Assembly (NCBI GenBank): GCA_020161135.1
Contig: JAIUOB010000002.1
Span: forward strand, 1,013,156 to 1,077,155
From: Gemmatimonadota bacterium
GTDB taxonomy: Bacteria; Gemmatimonadota; Gemmatimonadetes; Gemmatimonadales; Gemmatimonadaceae
Reading direction: 5' to 3'
DNA length: 64,000 nucleotides
Both the position numbers and the translations under genes were made by a program. Under the pieces are notes generated by a model. It was not told where the DNA came from, did not search any database, and saw only the letters and a list, made by a program, of their open reading frames with translations. Below, one piece after another: positions 15,158 to 24,259 of this stretch (position 1 is its first letter; each line of letters begins with the position of its first letter).

Positions 15158-16525
15158 ATGCGACCTGAACCGGTACCGCCGTCCGCCGAGTCACCCGCCC
15201 TGCGGCGGGTGGTGCTGTGGATCGCGCGGCGGTGTCTCGGATGGTTCTATCGCGACGTGCGGGTGGTGAGGGCGGAGCAGATCCCGGCGACGGGTGCGGT
15301 GCTGCTGATCGGGAATCACCCGAACGACCTGCCCGATGTGCTGCTCGGGTACCTCACCACGCCCAGGCCGCTCCGCTACATCGCCACGATTTCCGCGGCC
15401 CGGAGCTGGATCTCGGCCCGCACCTACGCGGCGCTGGGGGTGGTGCCGGTGGCGAGGGTGCGCGACGTGCGGGCGATGAGGGCCGACGGGGTGGACGCCG
15501 TGGCTGTGAACCGTGCGGCGAACGACGCGGTGCATCTGGCGTTGGCCGAGGGCGCGGTGGTGGGGGTCTTTCCCGAGGGGGGCGTGCACGTTGGGCCGTC
15601 GCTGGGGTCTTTTCGCACTGGTGTCGCGTCCATGGTGCTCAAGTACGTCGATGCTGATGCGAAAAACGACGTCAAAGTGGTGCCCTTCGGCGTGCAGTAC
15701 GAGGCGCCGCACACCCCGGGAAGCGATGTCGTAGTGGTGGTCGGCGCGCCGTTCGGCGTCCGGGAGGCGATGGCCGCCGAGTTGGATGGGGAGCGGGGCG
15801 CGGCGGCGCTGTCGCGCCGCTTTCGCCGCGCGGTGGAGGGGGTGACGCGGAACGCCCCCACCTGGGAGGCGGCGGCCGATCGCGACCGGCTGGTGGCGGC
15901 CGTGGCGGCGGTGTCGGCGGAGGATCCGCTGGCGGTGGCGCCCGCGCTGGTGCCAGACGCCGAGCGCGTGGCCGTGTCCGACGACCCGGCTGACGTACGG
16001 CTCCGAACCGATGCGGCGGTGCTGGCCGATGCGGTGGCGCGCGCGGGCGGTGTGGGCACCTCTGCGATGGACATGGCGCGGCTGTGCGGCGCGCTGGGGG
16101 TGGGGCGCGCGTCGACGAGCGCTGTGCTCGACGTGGCGACGGGGCGGATGTGGCTGGGGGCGCCGGTGGCGCTGCTCGGGGCCGCGCTGCATGCGCCGGT
16201 GTGGCGCGGCATCTGGTGGTGGGCGCGGCGCAGCGCGAGCGGGCCCGCGGAATGGGCGCTCAAGTCCTTCATCCCCGGCCTCTACGTGATGGTGGGGTGG
16301 TATCTGCTGCTCGCGGTGGTGGGCGCCGCGGCCTGTCGCGCGCTGGGATGGTCGGCGTGGTGGGCCGTGCTGCTGGTGGTTGTCGCGCCCCGCTGCGGCG
16401 ACTCGGCCATGCGCTGGTACGCCGCGTGGCGTGCGTGGCGACTCGTGCGACGCGTGCGGGGGTGGCCGGCTGCGCAGCAGCAGGTGCTGCGCGAGGCGGC
16501 GGATCGGGTGCGGCGGGCGGTGTAG
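15158..16525 (+). CDS. PlsC-like phospholipid/glycerol acyltransferase with C-terminal membrane segments
   Basis: This 455-residue membrane-associated protein has an LPLAT domain in its N-terminal half. The acceptor motif NHPNDLPD matches the HPN..xD variant of the Gpt2/AAK14816-like subgroup, and VFPEGGVH is the substrate-binding FPEG block. The domain normally transfers an acyl chain to a glycerol-phosphate or lysolipid. The C-terminal third (from about residue 320) has two to three hydrophobic segments (GLYVMVGWYLLLAVVGAAAC and WAVLLVVVAP), a layout shared with that subgroup. The specific acceptor is unknown. Confidence 0.82.
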   Translation: MRPEPVPPSAESPALRRVVLWIARRCLGWFYRDVRVVRAEQIPATGAVLLIGNHPNDLPDVLLGYLTTPRPLRYIATISAARSWISARTYAALGVVPVARVRDVRAMRADGVDAVAVNRAANDAVHLALAEGAVVGVFPEGGVHVGPSLGSFRTGVASMVLKYVDADAKNDVKVVPFGVQYEAPHTPGSDVVVVVGAPFGVREAMAAELDGERGAAALSRRFRRAVEGVTRNAPTWEAAADRDRLVAAVAAVSAEDPLAVAPALVPDAERVAVSDDPADVRLRTDAAVLADAVARAGGVGTSAMDMARLCGALGVGRASTSAVLDVATGRMWLGAPVALLGAALHAPVWRGIWWWARRSASGPAEWALKSFIPGLYVMVGWYLLLAVVGAAACRALGWSAWWAVLLVVVAPRCGDSAMRWYAAWRAWRLVRRVRGWPAAQQQVLREAADRVRRAV

Positions 16526-16597
16526 TGGGTTGGGGGCCGTGGGCCGTGGGGCCGTGGGCCGTGGGGCCGGGAGCCGTGGGGACGTGGGCTGGGAGGA
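16526..16597. repeat. G-rich word repeat, copy 1
   Basis: Directly after the acyltransferase stop comes a run of GGGCCGTGGGCCGTGGG-type words in which runs of three to five G recur every 6-9 bases. The plus strand could form G-quadruplexes. A related array follows the stop at 20912. Confidence 0.75.
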
Positions 16598-16628
16598 GGC
16601 GGTGCGATAGCTTCCACCACCGAAGCCC

Positions 16629-18614
16629 ATGACACTCCTATCCATCGGCAACGCCGGCGTCGACTTCGGCGCGACCGAGATCTTTCGCGACGTGACGCTC
16701 ACCGTGGCCCCCGGCGACCGCTGGGCGGTGGTGGGGCGCAATGGCACGGGCAAGTCGACGCTCGTGCGGCTCATCACGGGTGAGCTGCCGCCGACGCGCG
16801 GCACGGTCGCGCGCATGCCGGGGCTGCGTGTTGCGATCATGGATCAGCACCGCCGCTTCCCTGAGGACATGCCACTGTGGGACATCGTGGCCGACGGCTT
16901 CGTTGACCTGCGTCGGCTGGAGCACGCGCTGGCCGAGCAGGCGAAGCAGTTGGAGCACGACCACAGCGAGGCCGCGATGGCGCGCTATGGGCGAGATCTC
17001 GAACGCTTCGAGCGCGAAGGCGGCTACCAGATGGCCGCCCGGGTCGATGCGATTCTGATGGGCATGGGCTTCGACCCGGCGCGGGCGCGAGCCACGACCA
17101 TCGGCACGTTGTCGGGGGGTGAACGCGGACGCGTGGCGCTTGCGCGGCAGCTGGCCACGCCGGCGGACCTGCTGGTGCTCGACGAGCCAACCAACCATCT
17201 CGACCTCGAGACGACGAGCTGGCTCGAGCAGTACCTCGCGACCAGTGATCGCACGCTGCTGTGCATCTCGCACGATCGTGCGTTCCTCAACGCCATCGCC
17301 GATCATGTGCTGCACTTCGAGGGCGGCTCGGCGTTCTTCTACACCGGCAGCTACGCGAGCTTCGTGCAGCAGCGCGACGAGCGACGTCTCACGCAGCAGC
17401 GGCAGTTCGACAAGCAGCAGAAGGTCATCGCCGCGGAGAGCGACTACATCGCCCGCAACATCGCCGGGCAGAACACGGCGCAGGCGAAGGGGCGTCGCAA
17501 GCGGCTGGAGCGCATGCCGCGCTTGTCGGCGCCCATCGGTGAGTCGGGGGTGATGGCGCTGCGTCTCGAGGCGGGTGTGCGCAGCGGTGACCGCGTGATC
17601 GAGGCCGAAGGCGTGACGGTGGGGGTGCCCACGGCGCACGGGCCACGCACGCTGGTGGAGGATGTGCGGGTGGTGCTCGAGCGCGGCGAGGTGGTGGCGC
17701 TGGTGGGCCCCAACGGTGCCGGCAAGAGCACGCTGATCAAGACGCTGCTGGGCGAGATGCCGCCGTTGCAGGGCACCGTGAAGGTGGGGCCGAGCACGAC
17801 GGTGGCGTACTACCGGCAGGAACTCGCCCATCTGCCGCTCGAGCACACGATCTACGAGGCCATCGCGACGCAGCGTCCGCTTTGGGAGCGGCGTCAGGTG
17901 CAGGGGCACCTTGGGCGCTTCGGCTTCAGCGGCGACGAGGTGCAGCGCACGGTGGGGACGCTCTCAGGCGGTGAGCGCGCGCGGGTGGCGATGGCGCTGC
18001 TCACCCTCTCGACGAACAACCTGCTCATCCTCGACGAGCCCACCAATCATCTCGATGTCGAAAGCATCGAGGCGCTGGAGGACGCGCTGGGCGAGTACGA
18101 GGGGAGCGTGCTGCTGGTGAGTCACGACCGCGCGGTGCTGCGTGGCCTGGCCACGCAGGTGTGGGAGGTGCGCGGCGGCCGCTTGCACCTCTTTCCCGGC
18201 ACGTTCGTCGAGTGGGAGGAGATGCGGGCCGAGCGACAGGTGCAGGAGGAGCAGCGCGCGCGTGCCGATGCGCAGCGTGAGGCCGACCGGCAGGCGAAGG
18301 ACCGGGAGGCACAGCGGGCGCGTGCCTCCGCGGCGTCGGGCGGCGCGGCGCCCACGGGCGATCTGCGCAAGCAGATCCGCGCGGCGGAGAAGGCGCTGGC
18401 CGATGCCGAGCTCCGTGTCGCCACCCTCGAGGACGCGATTGCGGCGCTCACGGCCCAGCTCGACGACACGACGCTCTACGACACGCCGGCGGGCGTGCAG
18501 AAGGCCACGCAACTGGGGCGTCAGCTCGACGACGAGCGCGAGGCGCTCGACGAGGCGATGCATGCCTGGAGTGTGGCCGAGGAGCTGCTGCAGGAGCTCA
18601 AGGTCGCGCGGTAG
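16629..18614 (+). CDS. ABC-F family ATPase (ribosome-associated type)
   Basis: This 661-residue protein has two ABC domains and no membrane part, as expected for ABC-F translation factors that act at the ribosomal E site. Walker A motifs are GRNGTGKST (36-44) and GPNGAGKST (about 359-367). The signatures are LSGGERGR and LSGGERAR, and the Walker B elements are LLVLDEPTNHLD (about 178) and LLILDEPTNHLD (about 463). The interdomain linker is rich in Gln and Arg and carries YIARNIAGQNTAQAKGRRKR. A C-terminal coiled coil (from about 540) resembles that of Uup. Closest type is probably Uup/EttA-like; I do not assign a symbol. Confidence 0.93.
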   Translation: MTLLSIGNAGVDFGATEIFRDVTLTVAPGDRWAVVGRNGTGKSTLVRLITGELPPTRGTVARMPGLRVAIMDQHRRFPEDMPLWDIVADGFVDLRRLEHALAEQAKQLEHDHSEAAMARYGRDLERFEREGGYQMAARVDAILMGMGFDPARARATTIGTLSGGERGRVALARQLATPADLLVLDEPTNHLDLETTSWLEQYLATSDRTLLCISHDRAFLNAIADHVLHFEGGSAFFYTGSYASFVQQRDERRLTQQRQFDKQQKVIAAESDYIARNIAGQNTAQAKGRRKRLERMPRLSAPIGESGVMALRLEAGVRSGDRVIEAEGVTVGVPTAHGPRTLVEDVRVVLERGEVVALVGPNGAGKSTLIKTLLGEMPPLQGTVKVGPSTTVAYYRQELAHLPLEHTIYEAIATQRPLWERRQVQGHLGRFGFSGDEVQRTVGTLSGGERARVAMALLTLSTNNLLILDEPTNHLDVESIEALEDALGEYEGSVLLVSHDRAVLRGLATQVWEVRGGRLHLFPGTFVEWEEMRAERQVQEEQRARADAQREADRQAKDREAQRARASAASGGAAPTGDLRKQIRAAEKALADAELRVATLEDAIAALTAQLDDTTLYDTPAGVQKATQLGRQLDDEREALDEAMHAWSVAEELLQELKVAR

Positions 18615-18627
18615 CTGCAACTTTGGC

Positions 18628-18653
18628 ACGGCGCCGAGCGTAGAAGGCGCCGT
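18628..18653 (+). promoter_or_regulatory. stem-loop abutting the start codon of the outer-membrane protein
   Basis: ACGGCGCC (18628-18635) and GGCGCCGT (18646-18653) form a perfect 8-bp GC stem with a 10-base loop. The right arm ends directly before the ATG at 18654. It could restrict ribosome access, or act as a terminator for the upstream gene; there is no T-tract. Confidence 0.4.
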
Positions 18654-20912
18654 ATGCGACGCCTCCGTGCCATTCCAATTCATGTCCGTGCGTTCGCCCT
18701 GGTGGCGTGCGCGGCCTTGGCGGTCCAGACGGTCGAGGCGCAGCCGGCCTCCCGTCCACTGGCGGACCTGCTGACCGACGCGAGTCGCCGCAACCGACTG
18801 CCCGACGACCTGATCGCCTATCGCGCGGGGGTGGAGTCGGAGATCACGATGATCCTCCGCCGCGAGGAAGGCACGGAGATCGTGGGCGCGGTGGAGCAGG
18901 TGGCGAGCACGCTGCGCTGGACGCGCGCGGGCGCCTACGATCAGCATGTGACCGGATATCGCAGCCAGCAGCTCGGCGCGAACTTCTCGGCGCTGACCAT
19001 CTTCCGCACCGGGTGGATCAACCCGGCGCTGTACGGCAACCGCCTGCGTATCCGCGCGTTCAATGACTCGATGAGCACGGCGGGGACGTCGTCGTCGCGG
19101 CGTCGCAGCGTGCGGAGCGATGGGGCGGACACGCTGCCCGCGGTGCATCCGCTCGCGGCCGATCGCGACAACTACTACACGTACACCGGCGGTGACACCG
19201 TCGTGACGATCCAGGCGGGCGACCGCGCCATTCCGATCGTGCATGTGCGTGTGCACCCCAAGCCCGACCTGCGGCTGCCGGTGGTGCTGTTCGATGGCGA
19301 GCTGCAGCTCGATGCGTCGCGCGGCACGCTGGTGCGGTTGCGCGGGCACTTCATCCGCGCGGGCTCCAGGCGTCGCGGGTTGAGCACGACGCTGGCCGAT
19401 GCGGTGGCGTTCGTGGAGTACGAGAACGGCGAGCGGCAGGGGCAGTACTGGCTGCCGGCGCGGCAGCGCATCGAGATGCAGGCGATGCTGCCGTTCCTGG
19501 GCGACGGACGCGCGGTGATCCGCGTGGCCACGCGCATCACCGACATGACGGTCAACGACACCGTGCTCGATGCGGCGACGCTTGCGGCGGCCGACTCGTT
19601 GCGCGCGCGGTCGCGGCGTCGCCTGACGTACGCGCCCGACGATTCGGTCGCGCGCTTCACCGCGTGGCGCCACGGGCTGGGTACGCTGTCGGCCGGGATG
19701 CACAGCGACGACTTCATGGACATCGGTCCCGACCGGTGGCGGCCGACGGGCGCGCCACGCTTCGACGTTGCGGCCACGCGTGCGGCGGATGTGTTCCACT
19801 TCAATCGTGTCGAGGGCGCATTCACCGGCCTTGGTGTTAAGTGGATGCTGCGCGACCTCGCGCCGGGCGTGGTGGTGCGCGCCAATGCGGGGTATGCCTG
19901 GGCGGAGCAGACCGTGCGCGGCCGCGTGAGTGTCGAGCGGCGGCGCGGACCGTGGACGCTCGAGCTGCGCGGCGGACGTTCGCTCGACAACACGAACGAC
20001 TTCCGCGTGCCGAGTGACTCGGGGAACACCTTCGGCGCGCTCTTCGCGTCGCTCGATCCGTACGACTACGTGTCGCGCAACACGGCCACGGCGGCGGTGG
20101 TGCGGCGTGTCGGGGTGCGGCGCGCGATCGTGCGGGCGGAGCTGGGGGTCGCGCAGGATCGCTACCGACCGTCGGCCTATGCGCGCGGCCCCTTCGGCGG
20201 CGCCCTGTATCGTCCCAACCGGGGCGTGGACGAAGGCGACTATGTACGGTCGGCGGTGCTGCTCGAGTGGCACCCGGACATCAGCGCGGAGTTCGTGAAG
20301 CCGGGGCTGAGCGCGCGACTGTCGTTCGAGCGGGGCGACATGCTGCGCAGCGTGGGACCGCGTGCGCTGGGCGACGGTGCCTGGCAGCGCGCGGAGGTGC
20401 GGGTGAGCGGGCGACGGCCGCTCGGGCCGTTCATCGCGCTGGCCCGCGCCGACGCCGGCATCGTGACCGGTGACCGCATCCCCGCGCAGCAGCTGTTCGA
20501 GCTGGGGAAGTACCAGAACCTGCCCGGCTACGCCGACAAGCAGTTTGCCGGCTCACGGGCGGCGGCGGTGCGCACGTCGCTGCAGTACACGACGCCGTGG
20601 CTGCGGAATCCCACGAAGGTGAACGAACGCTTCTGGCTGCCGGCGGTGGCGCCGGGGGTGTCGCTGGGTGTGCAGGCGGGCTTTGCCGACGCGCCCTCGG
20701 CGGCGGCGCAGGCGGCTATCGGGCGCCTGGCCGTGACGGACCCGACGTCGCTGGCGCTGTGGGCGCCGGTGTCGACCCCCACCGACCGGGTGCGGGCGAG
20801 TGTGACGGCGGGGCTCCGCTTCTTCGGGAACGCGCTGTTCGTGGGGGCGACGCGCAACGCCGAGCGTGGCGCCGGGTGGAAGTCGCTGATCGGGTTCGGG
20901 CAGGTGTGGTAG
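18654..20912 (+). CDS. large outer-membrane beta-barrel protein, unknown substrate
   Basis: This 752-residue protein has a signal peptide (basic start, then VRAFALVACAALAVQTVEAQ). A periplasmic beta-rich domain occupies about the first 370 residues, and a C-terminal barrel follows. The barrel shows alternating strands ending in aromatic residues and basic turns (SVERRRGPWTLELRGGRSL, AIVRAELGVAQDRY, SARLSFERGDM), then GKYQNLPGYADKQFAGSRA. That last block is a typical element of BamA/DUF5686-like surface barrels, where the sequence near the barrel end often reads LPGY..K.F.G. The final residues FGQVW give an aromatic C-terminus as expected for BAM-assembled barrels. The role is unknown. Confidence 0.75.
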   Translation: MRRLRAIPIHVRAFALVACAALAVQTVEAQPASRPLADLLTDASRRNRLPDDLIAYRAGVESEITMILRREEGTEIVGAVEQVASTLRWTRAGAYDQHVTGYRSQQLGANFSALTIFRTGWINPALYGNRLRIRAFNDSMSTAGTSSSRRRSVRSDGADTLPAVHPLAADRDNYYTYTGGDTVVTIQAGDRAIPIVHVRVHPKPDLRLPVVLFDGELQLDASRGTLVRLRGHFIRAGSRRRGLSTTLADAVAFVEYENGERQGQYWLPARQRIEMQAMLPFLGDGRAVIRVATRITDMTVNDTVLDAATLAAADSLRARSRRRLTYAPDDSVARFTAWRHGLGTLSAGMHSDDFMDIGPDRWRPTGAPRFDVAATRAADVFHFNRVEGAFTGLGVKWMLRDLAPGVVVRANAGYAWAEQTVRGRVSVERRRGPWTLELRGGRSLDNTNDFRVPSDSGNTFGALFASLDPYDYVSRNTATAAVVRRVGVRRAIVRAELGVAQDRYRPSAYARGPFGGALYRPNRGVDEGDYVRSAVLLEWHPDISAEFVKPGLSARLSFERGDMLRSVGPRALGDGAWQRAEVRVSGRRPLGPFIALARADAGIVTGDRIPAQQLFELGKYQNLPGYADKQFAGSRAAAVRTSLQYTTPWLRNPTKVNERFWLPAVAPGVSLGVQAGFADAPSAAAQAAIGRLAVTDPTSLALWAPVSTPTDRVRASVTAGLRFFGNALFVGATRNAERGAGWKSLIGFGQVW

Positions 20913-20998
20913 GGGGTTGTGGGTTGTGGGTTGTGGGCCGGGAGCCGGGGGCCGGGAGCCGGGGGCTGGGGGGCCTGAGGGCGGGAGGGCCGGAGGGC
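20913..20998. repeat. G-rich word repeat, copy 2
   Basis: Starting at the base after the stop of the barrel gene: three GGGTTGT words, then alternating GGGCCGGGAGCCGGG words and GGAGGGC words. G-runs of three or more are spaced every 4-8 bases on the plus strand. It resembles the array at 16526-16597 in composition and position. Confidence 0.75.
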
Positions 20999-21173
20999 AA
21001 TCATGGGTGGGATAACACGCTCGGCCTGTGAGACGGAGCGCGGGCGAAGCGGGCTGTGACGCGGTATGCTATGCGGGCGAGCGGCGGGTCCCCCTCCGGA
21101 TCTCCCCGTTCCCTGCGCTGTGCCGTCGCCGCCCGACCGGCCGGCGCGACCACACTTACGCGAGGAGATGTCC

Positions 21174-21710
21174 ATGCGTGTTGCGAAGCTGACCGGGATG
21201 TTGCTGCTGCCGGCGCTGTGTGTTGCCGGTTCACTCGGCGCCCAGACGCCCGGGGACTACGCCCTGGGCGGCCTGCGGGGACAGTGGAAGGGGATCATCG
21301 AGAACGTCACCAAGGCGGCCGAGATGATGACCGAGACCGAGTACAACTACAAGCCGGTGTCGACGGTGCGGTCGTACGGCGAGGTGCTCGCGCACGTGGC
21401 CGGTGCGCAGAACTCGGTGTGCGCGGCGGCGTTGGGCGACAAGGTGCCGGCCGAAGACGCGGTGGAGAAGACGGCCAAGACGAAGTCGGCGATCGTGGCC
21501 GCGCTCAAGGCGTCGACGACGTACTGCACGAAGGCCTACAACCTGACCACGACGCGCTTCAATGAGCCGGTGGACATCTTCGGCTCGAAGTCGACGCGGG
21601 TCACGGCGCTCGCGCTCAACCTGATGCACGTGTCGGAGCACTACGGCAACCTGGTCACGTACATCCGGCTCATGAACAAGATTCCGCCGTCGAGCCAGCC
21701 GCGCCCGTAG
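21174..21710 (+). CDS. exported DinB-family protein
   Basis: This 178-residue protein has a signal peptide (MRVAKLTGMLLLPALCVAGSLG, cleaved near AQT) and a DinB four-helix bundle. The bundle has the metal-ligand-like end NLMHVSEHYGNLVTYIR and the early YKPVSTVRSYGEVLAHVAGA (first His in the AHV block). DinB/YfiT proteins use three His to bind a metal and often act as thiol transferases, but exported ones are uncharacterised. GAGGAG lies 6 bases before this ATG and directly against an earlier in-frame ATG at 21168, so 21174 is the better start. Confidence 0.87.
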   Translation: MRVAKLTGMLLLPALCVAGSLGAQTPGDYALGGLRGQWKGIIENVTKAAEMMTETEYNYKPVSTVRSYGEVLAHVAGAQNSVCAAALGDKVPAEDAVEKTAKTKSAIVAALKASTTYCTKAYNLTTTRFNEPVDIFGSKSTRVTALALNLMHVSEHYGNLVTYIRLMNKIPPSSQPRP

Positions 21711-21743
21711 CGCGAAGCGGCAACACGTGACGGTGTGTGTGGG

Positions 21744-21774
21744 CGGGCCGGAGCGGCGGGTGCTGCTCCGGCCC
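21744..21774 (+). terminator. hairpin downstream of the DinB gene
   Basis: CGGGCCGGAGC and GCTCCGGCCCG form a perfect 11-bp stem with a 9-base loop, 33 bases after the DinB stop. Only a weak T-rich tail (GTGTGTTGTG) follows. Confidence 0.5.
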
Positions 21775-21824
21775 GTCGTGTGTTGTGGGGCGCGGACGGT
21801 GCGCGGGGCGCATACTTTCCGCGC

Positions 21825-23102
21825 ATGGACGCCACGGCTCATCTGCTACCGTCGCGCCGCGGGTTCGCGGGCGACGATCTCATCTTCACCCTGAACGCCG
21901 CGGCGCAGCAGCGGGCGGCGACGGGGGCCCCGGTCATCAACGCCACGGTGGGGGCGCTGCTGGACGACGAGGGTCGTCTGGTGGTGCTCGAGAGCGTGAT
22001 GGCCCAGTGGCGGCAGCTCACGCCGCTGGAAGTGGCGCCGTACGCCCCCATTGCCGGCGACCCGGCGTTCCTGCTGGCGCTCGCGCGGCGTCACTGGCCC
22101 GCGCTGGAGCGGGTGGGCACCGGGGTGGCCACGCCGGGCGGTTCGGGGGCGTTGGCGTTGTCGCTGCGCAACTTCCTCGAGCGCGGGCAGTCGGTGCTGA
22201 CGGCGGCGCCGTTCTGGGGGCCGTACTCCACGATTGCCGGAGAGGCGGGCGTGCGCGTCGCGACCGCACCGTGGCCCGCGCCGGGCGCGGCGCTCGATGC
22301 CGGCGCGTGGGAAGCCGCCGCGCGTGACCTGCTGGAGTCGCAGGGGCGGCTCCTCGTGTGGCTCAACGACCCCTGCCACAACCCGACGGGGCGCAGCCTG
22401 TCGCCGGCCGACCGCGAGACACTGCTGTCGATCCTGCGCGACCTGAGCGGGCAGGGGCCGGTGACGCTGCTGCTCGACCTCGCGTACCTCGACTACGCCC
22501 GTGACCCGCAGGCCGTGGACGCGGCGCTGTCCGACTATGCGGCGTTCGCGGCCGAGGGGCGGGTGCTGGTGGCGGCGAGCCTGTCGCTGAGCAAGGCGTT
22601 CACGCTGTACGGCACGCGCGCCGGTGCGTTGGTGCTGCCGTGGTGCGACGATCGCACGCTGCAGGCTGCGCTGGTGACCGGCTGCCGCGGCACGTGGAGC
22701 AACTGCGCGCGCGCGCCGATGAGCACCCTGCTGCGCCTCGCGAAGGACGCCGCGGCGCAGGCCGCGCTCGCGGCCGAGCATGCGCAGTGGCGCGCACTGC
22801 TCACGACGCGCGCCGATGCGCTGGACGCGGCGCTCCGGGCCGAAGGGTTTGCCGGCGCGCCGTGGGATGGCGGGTTCTTCGTGACGCTGCCCGGCACGCC
22901 GGATGCGGCGTTCGACGCGACGGCCGTGAGCACGGCGCTGCAGGCACACGATGTGTTCGTGGTGCCGGTGCCCGAGGGCATTCGGGTGGGCATCTGCGGC
23001 ATGCGGGCGAGCGATGCGGGGCGCTTCGCGGCGGCGTATCGGGCGGCGTGCGAGGCGACGGGGTACACCGCCCGTGCGGGCGCGCGATCGCAGGCGTCGT
23101 GA
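21825..23102 (+). CDS. class I PLP-dependent aminotransferase (AspC/TyrB-like)
   Basis: This 425-residue soluble enzyme transfers amino groups between an amino acid and a 2-oxo acid. The PLP lysine is in SLSKAFTLYGTRAGALV (about residue 256), the SxxK motif of the aspartate/aromatic aminotransferase subgroup. NDPCHNPTG (about 181) supplies the Asn that contacts the PLP O3', LDLAYLDYA holds the Asp/Tyr pair, and WSNCARAPMS matches the substrate loop. Its 3' end overlaps the dehydratase gene by 4 bases (GTGA). It may therefore supply an amino acid or amino sugar for the glycan locus rather than serve general metabolism (inference). Confidence 0.87.
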   Translation: MDATAHLLPSRRGFAGDDLIFTLNAAAQQRAATGAPVINATVGALLDDEGRLVVLESVMAQWRQLTPLEVAPYAPIAGDPAFLLALARRHWPALERVGTGVATPGGSGALALSLRNFLERGQSVLTAAPFWGPYSTIAGEAGVRVATAPWPAPGAALDAGAWEAAARDLLESQGRLLVWLNDPCHNPTGRSLSPADRETLLSILRDLSGQGPVTLLLDLAYLDYARDPQAVDAALSDYAAFAAEGRVLVAASLSLSKAFTLYGTRAGALVLPWCDDRTLQAALVTGCRGTWSNCARAPMSTLLRLAKDAAAQAALAAEHAQWRALLTTRADALDAALRAEGFAGAPWDGGFFVTLPGTPDAAFDATAVSTALQAHDVFVVPVPEGIRVGICGMRASDAGRFAAAYRAACEATGYTARAGARSQAS

Positions 23103-24184
23103 CGCTGTCGCTCGACGACCTGGTACAGCGCGCGCCGCTCGAGACCGATGCGGCCGCGCTGACGGCGCGCGTGCGGGGGGCGACGGTGCTGGTGACGGGT
23201 GCCGGCGGGTCGATCGGCGCGGAGCTGTGCCGACAGCTCGCGGCGGTGCACCCCGAACGCATCGTGCTCGTGGGGCGCGGCGAGAACTCGATCTTCGAGA
23301 TCGAGCAGGAGCTGGCGCAGGACTTCCCGCAGGTGGCGCGGCTGCCGGTCATCCTCGATGTGCGCGACGCGGCGAGCATGCGCACGCTGCTCACGACGAC
23401 CGCGCCGCGGGTGGTGTTCCACGCGGCGGCGCACAAGCACGTGCCGCTCATGGAGCGCAATGCGCACGAGGCACTCCGCAACAACGTGCTGGGGACGCGC
23501 AGCGTGGTGGCGGCGGCCGAGGCGGCGGGCGTGCGCCATCTCGTGAACATCTCCACCGACAAGGCGGTACGCCCCACGAGTGTGATGGGGGCATCGAAGC
23601 GCGTGGCCGAACTGGTGGTGCAGGAGGCGGCGCAGCGCACCGGCCATGCGTACGTGAGTGTGCGCTTCGGCAATGTGCTCGGGAGCCGCGGCAGCGTGGT
23701 GCCCATCTTCCTGCGACAGATCGCGCGCGGCGGGCCGGTGCTGGTGACGCATCCGGAGATGCGGCGCTACTTCATGACCAACCCGGAGGCGGTGCAGCTC
23801 GTGCTGCAGGCCTTCGTGCTGGGCACGGGCGGCGAGACGTTCTGCCTCGACATGGGCGAGGCGCTGTCGATTGCCGACCTCGCGCGGGAGCTGATCCGCC
23901 GTGCGGGGCACACGCCCGACGTGGACATCGCGATCCAGTACACGGGTGTGCGTCCCGGCGAGAAGCTGCACGAGGAGCCGTTCTTCGGCCCGGGGCTGAC
24001 GTCGCCCACGGCGCACCCGCGCGTGCTGCGCGCACACACCCTGCCCGTGCGCGACGATGCGGGGGCGGCGCTGCTGCAGTTGGTACGGCAGCTCGAGGGG
24101 GACACGCCGCGGGCGGCGTTGCGTGAGACGCTGGCGGCGCTGATTCCGGATTTGGGGCGCGGAGACGCGGAGAGTTGGAAGTAG
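23099..24184 (+). CDS. CapD/FlaA1-type nucleotide-sugar 4,6-dehydratase/epimerase
   Basis: This 361-residue soluble SDR of the polysaccharide biosynthesis protein family converts UDP-GlcNAc-type sugars to 4-keto-6-deoxy forms. It has the NAD(P)-binding TGAGGSIG (33-40), HAAAHKHVPLMERN, the CapD active-site region NISTDKAVRPTSVMGASKR (the Met/Lys pair in place of a classical Tyr), SVRFGNVLGSRGSVVP and RPGEKLHEE. No membrane segments are present, so it is the short, cytoplasmic type (FlaA1/PseB-like) rather than the WbpM type. The start overlaps the aminotransferase. Its last nine codons (GRGDAESWK) are part of a 36-bp repeat unit, so the C-terminal tail was probably altered by repeat insertion. 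Confidence 0.9.
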   Translation: MTLSLDDLVQRAPLETDAAALTARVRGATVLVTGAGGSIGAELCRQLAAVHPERIVLVGRGENSIFEIEQELAQDFPQVARLPVILDVRDAASMRTLLTTTAPRVVFHAAAHKHVPLMERNAHEALRNNVLGTRSVVAAAEAAGVRHLVNISTDKAVRPTSVMGASKRVAELVVQEAAQRTGHAYVSVRFGNVLGSRGSVVPIFLRQIARGGPVLVTHPEMRRYFMTNPEAVQLVLQAFVLGTGGETFCLDMGEALSIADLARELIRRAGHTPDVDIAIQYTGVRPGEKLHEEPFFGPGLTSPTAHPRVLRAHTLPVRDDAGAALLQLVRQLEGDTPRAALRETLAALIPDLGRGDAESWK

Positions 24185-24252
24185 AGATTTCCACGCGGAG
24201 GCGCGGAGGTTCGGAAGTAGACGTTTCTTCGCGGAGGCGCGGAGAGCTGCCT
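24158..24252. repeat. 36-bp tandem repeat array (CGCGGAGGCGCGGAG family), copy 1
   Basis: Three units begin at 24158, 24194 and 24230, each with the 15-base word CGCGGAGRCGCGGAG followed by about 21 less conserved bases (GTTNGGAAGTAGANRTTTC). The first unit overlaps the end of the dehydratase gene, the last ends 8 bases before the stop of the convergent Wzz-like gene. Confidence 0.88.
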
Positions 24253-24259
24253 GCGGGGA

